DNA of 64,000 nt from Glebionis coronaria (GCA_025667525.1 CM046878.1:396432974-396496973); one strand, 5' to 3'. Numbered from the stretch's first letter, positions 13,311 through 27,559 are shown. Notes: a model not told the origin generated them from the letters alone. Numbers and translations are program-made.

Positions 13311-16300
13311 AAGTTTAGTTAAATGGTTTGTGTATAAGGGAATAATCCCTTTAAAAATCCTTTGTTAAAACATGTTTCCATTTCTTTTTGGTAAAATCCA
13401 AAGTCTTAAAAGGGATCTTAATTTTTGAAGAGTCAATTTATATTCTATTATTCTTTTAATCACAGAGTCAAATCATGTAAAGGTTCAAGTCTTTAATCAT
13501 GTGTTAATTATTCAAGGTTCAGGTTTTTATTGTTCGGCCAATTCAGGGCAATCTATAATTAATTATTAACCTCATTCTTATTCTTATAAACAAACAAATA
13601 AATGGTCCTTAATGATCACGAGCATGAATTTATCAAATTACAGCCTACACACGTGGTTCACCAAATTTATGAATGGTTCATGTGTATTAGTCAATCCAAA
13701 CGACATCACGTGAAACTCATAATGTTCATTACAAGTACCGGATGTAGTGATTGGAATACATAATCCTTTTCGCAGATGCGATGCTGATGATAACCATGCC
13801 GTGGATCAAATCTTTAAAACATACGCTAAAACCTTGTAAATGATCGAACAAATCTTCCATATCGAGTTATGGATATCGTTCTCGATTGTCAATTTACTCA
13901 GTCACAGTAATCTATAAATATAAGGAAAGATAACACCATAGCTCTTCAGGATGACAGGCTTGGTATAATAAAATCTTTCTCCGACAACTTTCTCAGTTGT
14001 ACGGTAATTCCTTTAATTTAGATGGTGCTGACGTATAGTGTACAAGCCACAAGTGCAACACCGGGAATATAATCAATACCAATTTCAACTTGCCTTAATG
14101 GCAAAAGTCTAGGTAATTCACCAATAAATACCTCCTAAAGTTTCAGATAATATTATCATCCTTTAATAAATTCATATTAAGTTCTTCTAGATTACAATAT
14201 CTATAACTAGTTCACGACTATTCACGTTATAATTTCAAGTCTAAATGCACGATATGGTCATCCATCAAGAATTATTTAGGTCAATTTTGATAATCACATC
14301 TTATCATTTAGGAGAATTCTATTCGAGTTCCCATCAATTAAGACAATGTCGTCATGTCATAATCAATCAATCCATTCTACTGGCACTATCAACTTTCTAG
14401 TTATCTTGCCGTCGATAAGATGTGAAGTTCTCAAAAGACTAATAATAACTCATAATCCTTCACAAATTCAAGGATATCTGGAGACACAACTACTATTAAA
14501 AGAGTAAGGTCAATGCATAATCTATGCGAGAGAATTTCAAATCAGATACAGACGAAAACATTTAACGAATATGAATATATCCCATGTTTTCATTAATTTG
14601 AGTACGCATTCGAAAGCTCCTCGGATCGTTACCCAGGTCAGTCAAATGAAATCAAATCATAAGAAATGATAAGAACGTCAATACATCTAGTCGGGTATCA
14701 ACACTTGGTAATCAGATACTTTTCCTAAGAATCTCACTACGGGATAATTGGACGAGAAAGAATTGTCAATTGTCAAATAAGACAATTTCCATAGATGAGT
14801 AAATTCGACTCAGAAGAATAGATGCTACAGGCACATATGTAGGTATCCCTAACATTATGTCCTTATTTTTCACTTCTTGCAGATCTCATTAAAATTTAAT
14901 CCTTCACAATCCTCACAGAAAATGTAGTGTTTATTCATTAGTTTTATGGTGACTACTAATCAGTCTTGCATAGTCCATTCCAAATTGTATGTAGGCGCGC
15001 AACTATATACAATTTCAAGATTAACGATGCAATACTCAGTTCGTCAAAACTTTATCATCATGTTTATAATAATAAAAACATTTTCATGATTAATTCTTAA
15101 ATAAGGATCAAGAATAAATTTACAAAGATTTTCTTTGTTATGGAAACAGTTAAGTTTTCCAAAGCGTCTCATAAACAACTTCATTTCAATAACAATCACT
15201 TATAAATCTCACTTTTAATAATCCTTATTGTGATGAAAATTAAATTTTCTCAAAGGATACTGTTTTAACTTATAAAAACAATGAGTGATCTGCAAAGGAG
15301 TGATGAAAACTTGTTCACCAAGAACTTAACTACAATATGATAGGAAATGAGCTTTAGCCAGATAATCATGAGGTTCATGATCTCGATGGCACTCAGGAAT
15401 ACAAAGAGAATAATTCACAACGTAACTCAAATCAAGATGAGTACTTGTTCAATGGTTGCATCACTAATGCGAGCATTAGGAAGAAGCAAGAAAAGATAGA
15501 TAACATCGATACACGTAGAATTTAGTAATCAAAGGTAGTCTTTTTATTAATCACAAACAAGTCAAAATTGTACCGTAACACATTACGTGTCACTATGTCA
15601 TACAATTCTCAGAACTCATCCTACCAACTGATGTCTCAGTTAAGTTAGGGATTTTTAAAAGATACCACAATGAATACTAATCTACAAGAGTCATTAGGTG
15701 TCCCACCTGTCCCGGAAGATCCATCGGTCCCAATTCAGAAGAAGATTTCTTCAATTTATTTATTGGACACTGGGCATCCTCGTTAGTGGACAATGGCCTA
15801 GGAACAACCCTTAACACGAATCAACAATCAATTAAAACCTTATAATTCAATCACAGAACTTAACGACTTATATTAACAATCTCATATTCCATACAGGTTA
15901 AGTTTTACTTTATTCAAATTTCAACCAATTTTATACTCAATTCAATATCCTACCTCATATTCCAATACTTACAACCTTATTCTTTGGCCTTGTAAGGGCA
16001 ATACAATCTCAATATGAATCAACACTTAATTTCCAATCCTATTAGCTCTTACAACAAAAATTATCAAATGAGTCATTAATATGAAATGACTTGATCATTC
16101 AACTAGACTTCTCGGAAAGGTATTAGTGGCATGAGGCTTTTGGGTAATGGTTCCAATAACAGCCTCAAGTGCAACATTCACCCTTTCGATTTCAATTTAA
16201 GAATTGGATGACAACGAATCAGATGTCATCTTTCTAGGTGGTAATGTTTTGTCAAACTCCACTCTATAAGAAAGATCGTCATGACATCGATATCAGATTT

Positions 16301-16749
16301 AATCTCGCCAATTCTTATTTCAATTTCACAATCAACTAATATCTACATTTCTACGAGTATCAACCATTTGCTGGGATCATAAATATCCCCAACTTGGTTT
16401 AGATCTAGGATAGCTAGAGTTCCTACGAGAATAGCTTCGATTAATTTACTAGGGGATTTAGGGTTTCTTGTGACAATCTACGTCGTATAAATACCTCGTA
16501 TAAAAATCAAAATAATCATCAAACAATCATGTAATAAAATTACATCATATATATATATAATCCAAGTTATATATATATATTAAAATAACACTTCTCAGTC
16601 TTGGCCTTGTCGGTAACTCGGGAATTCTTCGGCAGCGTTATAGTCAAAAGATTTTTAAACATTTTTAGAAAAATGTTTATAGTTAAAAGATTTTGAAAAG
16701 TTTTATTCAAAACCTTAGTTTTAAAAATCTTTCGTTCTCTATAACGAGA

Positions 16750-16761
16750 GCTCTGATACCA
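16750..16761 (-). other. Primer-binding site of element B
   Basis: On -, TGGTATCAGAGC lies three bases after the 5' LTR end, complementary to the 3' end of initiator tRNA-Met. It fixes the element on the - strand. Confidence 0.92.
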
Positions 16762-16764
16762 AAC

Positions 16765-19700
16765 TGTAACACCCCCAAATTTATACAACTTAGTACAGCG
16801 GAAGACTAGTTGGTGTTACGGGATAGCACATTACTCACATCATAGACAACGCATAAAAATTGCGTCGTTTAATAATAAATCATTTCCATTCATAATATCA
16901 AAGTTACATCGGTCCCAAGTCATTATATTTCATACAAAGTTTTACAAAGTATTTGAATGGAAAAATATAGTTTAGGTGCGGGCCATGAATCCTTGTTGTC
17001 TTCCCGAGAATTACTTTCAAGTACCTGAGATAAAACATGTTAAAAGAAAAGGTCAGCGATAAAGCCGAGTGAATTCATAGAGTTTAATAAATTCCATCAA
17101 TATAATATCAGTATAAAAGTATTACTGAAAATCATTTTGTACAAATCGTTTTGATAGGCCATAAAATAGCCAAAATCATTTTATACAAATCCTTAGCGAA
17201 AATCATAATATAGGCATTTGCCTTAAAAATCATTATACGAGCTAATGTCGTAAAAATATCATACAATACCTCTTATGACGTTGTATAAAGTCAAATAAAA
17301 ACCGTTATATGAATATGGTTATGAAAACCAAAATACAATCATAATATCAATAGTATGACCCTGTATTGCTAGTCAGGAAATACATCGTAATTCGGAGCGT
17401 CTATTATTATTTTGTTAATTCGGATTATTATAAGCCGCATGACATTGTTACCTTACTAAACCAACAACGGGTAGCTAACCCGATACCAATTTTGCCCATC
17501 TAAAGTAGCGTGTCGTCACAAAGGTCACGCTATTGAAATCTTCTCATACATAAATTCGCTTACCAATCAATGTGGCACGACAGGGATCAACCGTCAAGGC
17601 GCGAACTGGGGTGATCGTCCCCAAATAGTACTATTAAATGCATAAGCGTCTACCAACTCCCGGTAGTTCACAATTCATGCTAATGGGACTTTTAGTGACA
17701 TAACCTAACTTTAATAATCCATTTAATTTCATCTATCGGGTCCATTAATCATTTATCGGGTCATACAATCGGGTCATTCAATCATTCGGGTCCAAAATCA
17801 ATAAACAAACAATCGGGACAAATGGTGTCCAAACTTTTATAAAAACTAACATGTTATCTCCCTCGCGGGTTTATAAAGCATTTATAAAACATTTAAAAGA
17901 GTGCGAGGCTATGAACTCACGTTGATGTGGGAAGGCGGGTTATCGGCAACTCGGACGTACGGTACGTGCTTCAATCACGGAAACCTATATAAATAATAAT
18001 CGGTCTTAGACGTTTGTCCAATGACTTTATAAAATATCAATTATGTATACATATGATGATTATATATATATATATGATGATCAAGTGGGTTTACATATTC
18101 TCGTTTACTCATTTTAGAGTTATGTGTTGATAACTTTTATACTAGTTTTCTCCTTTTACCTATTTACGTGTTTTTAAGTCCAATAACTTATTACAAGTTC
18201 TTTTAACTTGTTTTAATCCATTTTATACCTATATTATCAGTATATACACTTTACAAGTTGGGCCTAAATGGGTTAAGCCCAATAAGTTCTTTTTACAAGT
18301 TTATATCTTATTTAGTCCAATTATTAGTCCAAGTATTAGTCCAATATGTTTACTTAGCTCGTTAATGTCCGTATGCCCTAAAGTTCGGGTTTTATCGGTT
18401 TTTACTTGTTATACATGTCTATATATCAGTATATAAGTTTTATAAAGTTTTCATTAGACGGGTCCAACCATCTAAGTTTTATTTAACAAAAACGTTAATT
18501 TTACGGCAATAGCCGAAAAAGTCGTAAAAATCATATTTATAGTTTTATAACTTATAAAACTTAACAAGTTTCCATTTTTATCATTTATACACTTATTACA
18601 CCTTTTATATATTTATATAAATAATTTTTATAAGTTAGTGGGTTTTTATTTTACATTTTATATATTAAAATGTGAGTGCTTATATAATAGTATTATTCTT
18701 TAATTTCCAAAAATCTGATTTTTAACTTCATCTTCACCAAAACTGCCATATCTTGAGTTCTACATGGAGATAGAAGCTCAAATTTTTATCACATAAACTA
18801 TATGATATGTGCTACATTTAACTCTTCTATAGCTACTGTTGAATCATCCTTTAAGTATTTTCTAAAAATCGTCCAAAACAGTAACTTCAGATTTATACCC
18901 TAAACTTGTTTTGATCATATCTCACTCATTATTTTGATTCCATTGCATGGCCAACTCTCACATGTGTACAAGACCCATAGCTTACTGTAAATGGATCCTA
19001 CTTCATTATTTCATCAGTTCATAACATGTTTACTTACTGTTTTATACAGCCATGTAAATTAATCAAGATTTTAACCTTGTTTCATATGGTTTTTCACCTT
19101 TTTAATCATGTTTATCAACAACAAATCCCCACATAACATTTTTATCATCATATAATCATCATAAATATATACAATAGGAAATAAAATACATGTTTACATA
19201 ATCAAAATAACAAGAAGTTGAGGAGGACAATCTTTATACCACTAACTTGATGTAGGTTATGAGTTTGGCATGGTTTTTGATGGAGAAACTTGTGCTTATC
19301 CAACACCATCTTCAAGAACTCCAATCTTCATCAACTCCTTGTGGAAAATCAGCCCTAAGACATCATAAAAACTCCTCCATGGATGTTATAACTTGCACCA
19401 ATCTTCATCTTTTTGAAAGGAGATTAACATATGTTAATTATAACATATGTTTATGGTTAAACTTTGATCAATGATGGTGTTTTTGTGGAGTATTTGGGAC
19501 GGCAAGATGAGAGAAGATGAGAGAGTTTGTGGTTTTGCATGGAGTAAAAATGAGTTAGTTGTTTTGGTGGAGTGGTTTTGATGTGCTTGGTAGCTTAGTT
19601 CATAAGCTTAGGACAAGTGTTATTCATTTTGTTTAAGGCTTGACACCTAAGGGTGTTAAGTCATGGTTTGGCCGCCCCATGTTAGTGGGGTGGGGCAAGT

Positions 19701-20221
19701 GTAAACTTGTCTCATCCCACTAATTTACGGGTATTCATCGATTCTAGTTTCCTCGATTTGCGTACCCTCGGGTCGTTTTATGAAAAACGTTTTTATAAAT
19801 TATGAATCAACGTCACAAAACGAATCCAATAAAAATTGTTTCATCAAAAACGGAGTTCGAAAACGTAAATACGTAATCCTAAGGATTCCGGTTTAGTCGT
19901 AAAGGACGTTAAAATAAAATCGTAAGTCCTAATCTCTTCTCGTAAATTTGTGAGTTTATGAACCAACACAAATTTAAAACTCCAAAATGATATTCACGGA
20001 TAAATTTATTTTCTGATATGTCGGACTGTCGCCAAAGACGGTGTATGTAAACGTAAGCACGTAGCGTTGAATCCTCCGGTTTAGACGTAGTCGATGCTAC
20101 TCCAAGACGTAAATCCAAATTTCTTCCCAAAAATATGTGAGTTCATATTGTAACATTAAAATAATGTTTTTAAATAATATTCAAGAATAAAATATCAATC
20201 GTAAATTGACGGATTGTCACA
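16765..20221 (-). repeat. 5' LTR of element B
   Basis: 3457 bp, about 99% identical by eye to 7894-11351, including a one-base indel near 18034. Confidence 0.93.
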
Positions 20222-20226
20222 TCAAA
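20222..20226. other. Target-site duplication of element B, right copy
   Basis: TCAAA, matching 7889-7893. Confidence 0.9.
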
Positions 20227-21568
20227 GATGAGTCGGGCAGGGAACTTTAAATGTAAAATTTTTTTATGAGTTTTTAACAGGGCTTTCTATATATAGTAAG
20301 TGAAGTTTCTGATTAGTATCATAAAAATTTGACGTGTTTAAGTGGGGTAAATGAGCTTGTACATTTGGTGTGTACCGGCAGATTTTTATCGAAGGAATTA
20401 ACTAATAGAAAACATATAGAATGGAGTAAAAAGGGCACTTGTATTATTTTTTTTTGGTTTGATTGTGATTTTATGATTTCAAGTGTGATATTACTAAGTA
20501 TGAATTTTACTCGAGTTTATTGTTGATGAACGCGCCTTATTTGATAGGTTGCGGTTTTTGTGTTTAACGGGCATCAACTATCGTCGAAAATCGTCATACT
20601 ACTGCTATTACTTCAGGTGAGTCTATAGCCTCGCTTTCTACTTGTTTTAATGATTTTAAAACCCGCGAGGGGGATACATGCTATTTGAAGTAAAATGAAC
20701 ACATGTCATAAGGAATTGTTGGACCCGATGTTGCCTTTGATGAAATGAATTGTATAAGTACCTAATTGCATAAGACCCTAAATTCATGAGCCGTTAACTA
20801 TCTTCTGACTTGATGTTGCGAGTTGGGAATAGCCGCTTATTCTAAAATAGTACTATTGGACTGACAAACCTATCTGAGACCAGGGCTTTACGCTGAGTAA
20901 CCCGCTGGGAAGGATAATTTTACGTGAATGAGAATTGGTATTTTTGCAATTAATACCCTAGTAGGGGCACTGGTAATTATTCTAGTCATGCTGGCATTTG
21001 GCGTGGGTGACTAAGTTAAGGGGTCGGTGTCATGAGCTTAATACAATTCAATAGCTACTACTATAATATGATATACCTGATTGATAGATTGTATGGCCAT
21101 AATTCTATTAAACAATTATGAATGATTTTTACGATGTGTTCAATTATGTTTTGTAAAACCTATTGACTTGCTCAACCTTTGTGTTGATGATTTTAAGCAT
21201 GTATTTCAGTTACTTAAATTTGTTGATTTGCGGAGCTTGCTGGAGAAGGATTGCGGAATTGCTTTTGTAGTAATTTGGTCTAAAACAGATTTCTTTCCCT
21301 ATTGTCATAAACATATAGTAAATGGTCAAGTATTTTGGTAAAAGGTTTGTTGTTTTGATTAAGATCCTAGGGGAACCTGTACGCTACTCTGATATATTTT
21401 TAACTGAATTTACTTGGGATTGAAGGTTTTAGACATTTATTTAAATTATTTCCGTATTTATTCTTAAATTTACTATTTTTGGGTCATTTAAAGAGTTGTG
21501 AAATGAAGTTTGTGAATAACACCCAATTGTGCATTTTCCGCTGCGCAATGTAAATTGGGGGTGTTAAA
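20227..21568 (+). repeat. 3' LTR of element A, right portion
   Basis: It continues the LTR interrupted at 7893. From 20456 it is collinear with bases 1-1116. It ends near GGGGGTGTTAAA. Confidence 0.85.
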
Positions 21569-22600
21569 GTTTGTGTGATTAAAAAGTTTATCTTTTTTAT
21601 TCATATATAAGTTTTTATACGATTAAGCTAAAAGCTTGTTATGCTTTTGGCAAATTTCGTATCTAGCTTATTGTCTTTTAAGTTTTCTTAAAAGTTTAGT
21701 CTTTTTAAGGTTTGTTTCATAAAGTTCGCTTATTTGGTGTCTTAAAAGTTTTCAAATTTATGTTTGTTTTCATTTGGTTAAGATTTGAATAAGTGCTTAT
21801 TTGTCTTTGCTTATTTGTGCTTAGTCGGTTTTGCTTATTTTCCTTTGAATCCCATCGTATTGTGTTTAAGGGTTTTATCAGTTTTGATCGAGTAAGTGTG
21901 ATCGCATAAGCCTTAGGGTTTCTACTTGCGATCCATTACTTCGATCACCAAGTACGATCGTTCACTAAGATCACACTCCATAATCCACACCACGATCACT
22001 TGTTGCGGTCGTGGGTACAATCATTGAGTGCGATCTGTGGCTGCGATTGCCTGGCTACGATTGCCTTGGGTGCGATCACTTGTTACGGTCGCATTGAGTG
22101 CGATCCCTTATACTACGATCACTAGGCTGCGATCTATTGCTACGATCGCTAGACTGCGATCGGTGGTCACGATCCAATAGTGTGATCCCTCATTTCTTGA
22201 GTACGATCCACCACTGCGGTCCACCACTACGATCCACCACTGTGATCCACACTGAGTTACGATCGTATTGCGATCAAACTTAAGTTTTTGTTTTATTTAT
22301 CTTAGTTTCAAACATTAATCTTTTCCCGTATTCTTACTTAGTATTATTTTTAAAACGAGTTTTGTCTTAGTTTATTAAAGTTTTAAGTTTTAAATTCACT
22401 TTAAGTTTTTAATTAGTTATTTTTAACTCGTCATTTTTAGTTTAATTTTTAAAGCTTTTATTTTTACTCAACAACACTTTCAATATAAAATAGATAACAA
22501 CCTTTCTTTATTTTTCTACCAAGAACGACTGAGTCACACTTTTAACTAGTAATCAATTCGAAAAGACTGGAACAATGAACTTTTATACGAGAAAATCCTT
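21569..22600. other. Non-coding AT-rich spacer of unknown origin
   Basis: No gene seen. The flanks are T-rich with recurring AAAGTTTT-like words, and the middle holds the GATCGYA minisatellite. It lies downstream (on -) of the Tat pol fragment and may be that element's 3' untranslated region or LTR, but I find no LTR boundary. Confidence 0.4.
21895..22285. repeat. GATCGYA minisatellite, 13-15 bp pseudo-period
   Basis: On - the sequence parses into some 20 or more units, each starting GATCGTA or GATCGCA (some mutated to GACCG or AATCG) followed by 5-9 variable bases, for example GATCGCAGTCTAGC then GATCGTAGCAATA. The heptamer is conserved and the spacer is not. Tandem repeats are known in the 3' untranslated region of some Tat-lineage elements. 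Confidence 0.75.
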
Positions 22601-22603
22601 GTA

Positions 22604-24045
22604 TTAGTGACGTGGTACTGGCCTGTGCACCTGACAATCATTACACCTTAGTATAATGTCCCGTGTGTCTTTATGCATGGTTGGCCAATAGTACCCCGTT
22701 CTTAGGGCTCTTGTTACGAGTAATCTAGGACCCGCATGCATACTGCAGGACCCCTCATGAACTTCACTAATCACATAGCTCGCTTGTTTTGGTCCAACAC
22801 AACGCAACCAGGGCTGTAAGAATGATCTTTTGTATAGAACCCCGTTACGGACCTCACATCCATGCGCCTTTCGCCGGATTCGGCGTGCCTCAATTTCATC
22901 CTTTGGATGTGTTTCATTTGTCAAGTATTCAATGAGAGGGGTCATCCACGTAGGTCCCTCCTCCTCGACTACTGACAGAGTTTCCTCCTCTACGATTTAT
23001 TTATCCTTGATGATTTCTACCAACACTTGTTTGGATAGATGAGGGAAGCTAGTGGACGCGATTTTGTTCAAAGCGTCCGCCTTCTTGTTCTCACCCCTAG
23101 GTACTTGCTTGATGGTGAATCTGGTGAATCCTCCAACGAGGGATTTTAACTTTTCAAATTATTGGATCATGTTGTCCTCCTTGGCCTCATACTCCCCATG
23201 AATGTGGTTTGTGACTAGTCGTGAGTCGACGTATGCTTCTAGATTGCGCACTCCCATTCGAGTGGCTATTCTTAAGCCCGCGATCAAGGCTTCAAACTCA
23301 GCTTCATTATTGGTTACGGTAATTCGTAGCGCAAGGCGTAAGTGAACTGCATTCCTTCCGGGTTGGTAAGGATAAGACCCACACTAGATTAATCAGTGCA
23401 AGAAGACCCATCCTTGAACAAGATCCATGGGTCTTGGAGTTTTTCCTCTTTTGGAGGCTCCATGCCTTCTTCCTCCGGCTTTTCAATTAGAAAGTCCACC
23501 AAGATCTGACCTTTGACCGTCGTGCGAGGTCTATATGAGATATTGTGTTCTCCTAACAAGACACCCCATTTTTTCAAGCTTCCTGCCATGTCCGGCCTTG
23601 ACATGACCTTTTTAGTTGACTGGTCTGTTATGACCACGATAGGATGCGCCTGGAAGAACTGGCGCAGCCGCTTGGTGGCGTATACTAGCGACAAAACTAG
23701 CTTTTCCATTGGTGTGTAGTTCAGCTCTGGTCGTTGTAATGCTCTGCTGACGAAGTAAATGGGCATCTGCACCGTATCCCTATCCGTCATCAAGACTGCG
23801 CTGATTGCGCCGCGCGTGGCTGATAGGTAGATGATTAGTTCCTCCGTTGGTCGCGGTGCGACCAACATCAGGAGGGATGCCAAATGCTTCTTGAGTTCTG
23901 TAAAGGATTTTTCTGTCTCCTTTGTCCAATTAAATTCACTCTTCTTCACACACCTCTTGAGTGTTTTGAAGAGGGTAACGATTTCCGAAGACTTAGATAA
24001 GAACATGTTTAGTGCCGCCAACTTACCCTTAAGAGATAAGATCAA
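22604..24045 (-). pseudogene. pol: Tat-lineage Ty3/gypsy pol fragment (RT end, RNase H, second RNase H, integrase Zn domain)
   Basis: From 24045 down, the first 218 codons cover the RT connection (GKLAALNMFLSKS) and RNase H (MPIYFVSRALQRPELNYTP, FFQAHPIVVITDQ, YRPRTTVKGQILVDFL). A second, archaeal-type RNase H starts at DPWILFKDGSS, is hit by a stop near 23389, and continues across frameshifts (EFEALIAGLRIATRMGVRNL, then YVDSRLVTNHIHGEYEAK). The integrase HHCC domain follows at 22604-22945 (EVHEGSCSMHAGPRLL ... CNDCQVHRP). The dual RNase H is diagnostic of the Tat group. It is cut at both ends, lacking the RT palm and the integrase core, and carries at least two stops and a frameshift. It abuts element C at about 24060. 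Confidence 0.9.
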
Positions 24046-24860
24046 ATCACAATTGATGGAATAGAGCTAGAGAAGAAACACCCATACCAATTGTAATGAT
24101 AATATGTCAAAAGGTTAAAAGCTTAAATATTTGGAATCACCCACGAAAATTCAAGATTTAACCAAGATCCTCTCAAAAGGTTAAAAGCTTAGAATTGTTG
24201 GAATCACCCAATTCAATTGTAAATTTTAACCGCAATCAATTCTCAACAACGAGAAAAACGAAAAATCTCAAACCAAAGACATTGTGACCTTGAAATTAAA
24301 TCCTTTAGAAAGCTCCAAAAGCTTCAAATCGGGAATCAAGGTACGAAAATAAAGAAAAATCAAAATCGGATAAATCGACGCTTACTAGATATAAGACATT
24401 ATAGGTATCGATGCTTATGAATGTCGACACCAAAAAGATGACTCAATGATATAGAGAAAGAGATCAAAGAAGTAAAAAATAAAAATAAAAACCAAGATGG
24501 ATGGTGTTTGGCATACGATAAACTACATGCTCAAAGTTTCGTACCTCTTCTCAATCATTGTGAATGTTCAAACAACAATTACATGACGAGGAAAGGGTGA
24601 GGCTCGACTCAACTTAGTTTAGAATGGATATAAGAGAGAGATTCGACTTAGATAGGCATGATTAAAAGAAATCAAGAGAGACTCAACAAAGTAGTTAAAG
24701 ATAACTTCACAGAATAATTCAAGAATACTATACCCTCATAGGTGATAGTGAAATCTTTAAAAAAAACAAGAGAAAAAACTCAAGAGAGAAGAAAGAAACA
24801 ATATTCAAGAAAACTCATCAAATAGATAGATAGACCAAAAACGAACAAAAGGACTCACTG

Positions 24861-24939
24861 GTCGCGGTTCGTTAAATAGGTCCGCAGTTCATTATCAATA
24901 ATGGGCCGCTAGGTTATTTGAGGAACCGTGGACAGTGGG
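24861..24939 (-). repeat. GC-rich hairpin module (C, third internal)
   Basis: Degenerate copy: GCGGTTC..., an imperfect inner stem, ...GAGGAACCGTGGACAGTGG. The shared terminal GGAACC-G-GGACAGTGG places it in the family. Confidence 0.6.
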
Positions 24940-25830
24940 TGTCAAAAAACGATTATCGAATTATAAAAACATAATTTGGTAAAACGATTTAACATAAGTT
25001 GCTAAATGGCTTGAAAGTCAGTGCTTCAGATATGACTTTTAACAGTTGCAATTGCTAGTTAAAATTACTTGAATATTTCCAAAGAAATATTTAAGTTGTC
25101 AACCTTACTGGGAGAGGAATTAGATTACAATCTAACCTTCCTTGACAACCGAGTGAGAAAATAAATATGAAAAGAAGGATCACAAGAACAACGATATCCA
25201 GACTCAAAGACAAATCATGTTGAAAAACATGAAAGGAAATACAAGAAAATAAGGATCATACAAAGAAGTATGAAACACAAGCCTAAAACAAAAGCATAAT
25301 TCTAATCTTAGTTACACTAGAACTCTAAGACTTTCTTAAATTGGATGTCTTATAAACACGTAATACATGCTTAATTAGAAGACAAAGTGGTTGCGGAATT
25401 TGGTGGAGAAGGCTTGGTGGTAATCTTGTAATTCAACTCATCATGGATATAAGACATGACAAATGTTGATATTGAAAACAATGACAGTATGTTCCATGAT
25501 GCATGACATTACCATGTGATGGAGGAAGAACACAAAAGGGAAGTGGTGAAAAGGAGAGTTTCCAAAATAAATTTCCTTAGACGGAGAAGAGATTTAATTA
25601 GGTGAGTTCTTTGGTGAATTTAGGTTGAAGGAGATTTGAGAAAATAGTGGAAAATCAAGGCTTTCATTTGGTGAAAAAGACATTTCGCTTTCGTGTAAAA
25701 GAGATGCAAAAATGCTAAGGGTCAAGAAGAGAAAGCACAAGATATTTTGGGAGTGATCAAAAGTTTAAAACAAAGATTCCAAAAGGTGTTGGAACAATTG
25801 GTATGTTTTGGAAAACTCTTTTTAAAGGTG

Positions 25831-25905
25831 TCTGCCCGTGGTTCAATAATTATACCCGCGGTTCCATATATATATATATAGATCCACCAAACAATTAAGG
25901 ATCCG
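25831..25905 (-). repeat. GC-rich hairpin module (C, second internal)
   Basis: TGCCCGTGGTTC and CCCGCGGTTCC arms face AAGGATCCGCGC. The loop has been replaced by a short TA run, so the inner stem is weak. Confidence 0.5.
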
Positions 25906-27499
25906 CGCACAAAGGTTGTGTTTTGTTGGACAAGGGAATTTTACAATTCAGCAAATCCTAATGTTCTAGTTTAATTTATCATAAAGTTATGCTAAAGATC
26001 AATAAAAACTAGAACACACACAAAGGAAAACACATAGGTTCAATTAGCACTTAGGAAGAAGGCTAAGATAATCCTAACGGGTACAAAAGAAAAAGACTCT
26101 GAATGTCATACAATGTTCATCGATGTAAACTATCATTAGTCATACTTAGGAAGAGCCATTTCATCAATTTAGAGAATGAGTATGAGACTATTACTAGAGG
26201 TGGTCAATTAAGGCTAAACACGACCGTTTTTACGGGTTATACACGAACCCAACTGCTCCTCGAAATAATCCAACCGTTTTATCGAATTGAATTTATAGTG
26301 CAATAGATTCTCTAGTAGTCATTCTCAAGTTAGACAAAATGTAATTAGTACATATAAGAATGCACCATTACAAATCTTGTCAAAATAGTCTAGTTAAGGT
26401 TATTTACCTTAATAGATCTTGAGGCCAATAACATTGAAGTGTATAAACAATGTTTACACAAAACAAGGTAACACTCTTGATTAGTCTTTCGGAAATGATA
26501 CATTTACAAATTGCATTGCAATGTAAATTACTTGAGTATTTTAGATGAAACATCCAAGTTGTCAAACCGACTCCATTGTGTATTATAAGCAATAAATAAA
26601 CAAATTAGTCTAATAATTTTGAACAAATAGATTCAATATAGCATCATCAACACAAGTGTGAGTTATGATCCGATGTATATTATTAAGAATCCACAATCAT
26701 GTCTACACTCAAAACATGTCAATTAGATTCGATAATGATATCAATCATAATTTTAATAATGAAGTGATATATATTTGAAATCTTTCTTGATTCCCACTAA
26801 CACTCCTTTAAGAGAAAATAGATAAGATTTTCAAAGAGTGTTTCATGTTTTACAGTGAGACATTAATCTAATTGAACTAACAAAACAATGATCGAGTAAG
26901 ACGACCATCATCAATAGATTTGAAAAGCTCACAAAGCTTTCAAACCTAAGAGTGTTAATAAACATAGCAATGTATACAAGATGTTTATGTAACATTTGTA
27001 AACCAAGGGATGTTGATCCTATATGCAATGCATAACGAATAGACAAGCAAGTAACACTACTAACAATATTAATGATCACTTAACAATGTCCGAAATACAT
27101 AAGAAAACACACAAAAACATTCGTCTTTGTTTAGAGTGTTAGATACAACAAAGTATACATAGCTTGATTTAATTTGAAAATAGTTTACGACCCATTTCAA
27201 AATTTAATTAAGTTCAACACTTTATAACTATATCAATTTTCAAAGATATACCAACAAGAGATGTTCAACTTAATAGAAAAGAGTAAAACACAAGTTTTAC
27301 GACAAAATGACACTCAATACATTGGACAACGTATAGAACTTAGAAAATGCCCGAATTTTAATGTTTTAATAAAGGTTTGGAAGTAGTCTTAAAAGAAATA
27401 AAATTCAATTACGTTCGAAATGGCGGGTGGCACGACTTCTACGAACTTACAGTTGATTTTATATGATTTTTCAAAGTTTGCAAAAATATGAGTCGGACT

Positions 27500-27559
27500 G
27501 ACCGCGGTTCCTTATTGATAAGGAACATCAGGGAACAAATAAGGAACCATGGATAGTGG
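27500..27559 (-). repeat. GC-rich hairpin module (C, first internal)
   Basis: The inner stem GTTCCTTAT / ATAAGGAAC is perfect with a 2-nt loop (27507-27526), followed by AAGGAACC and GGATAGTGGA. Confidence 0.7.

Larger units (their letters stand above)
7894..20221 (-). mobile_element. Element B: complete LTR-to-LTR gypsy element with fossil pol
   Basis: LTRs at 7894-11351 and 16765-20221 flank a 5.4-kb internal region, with a TCAAA target duplication on each side. On the - strand the order is 5' LTR (right), tRNA-iMet primer site, internal region, purine tract, 3' LTR (left). The LTRs differ at about 30 positions by eye over 3.46 kb, so insertion was recent. The internal region nevertheless has no open frame above about 120 codons and only an integrase relic. 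A young insertion with old coding decay implies mobilisation in trans. It inserted in the 3' LTR of element A. Confidence 0.92.

Noticed and set aside
22830..24064. Open frames on + within the Tat fragment
   Set aside because: They are shadows of the - strand pol, which has clear RNase H and integrase motifs.
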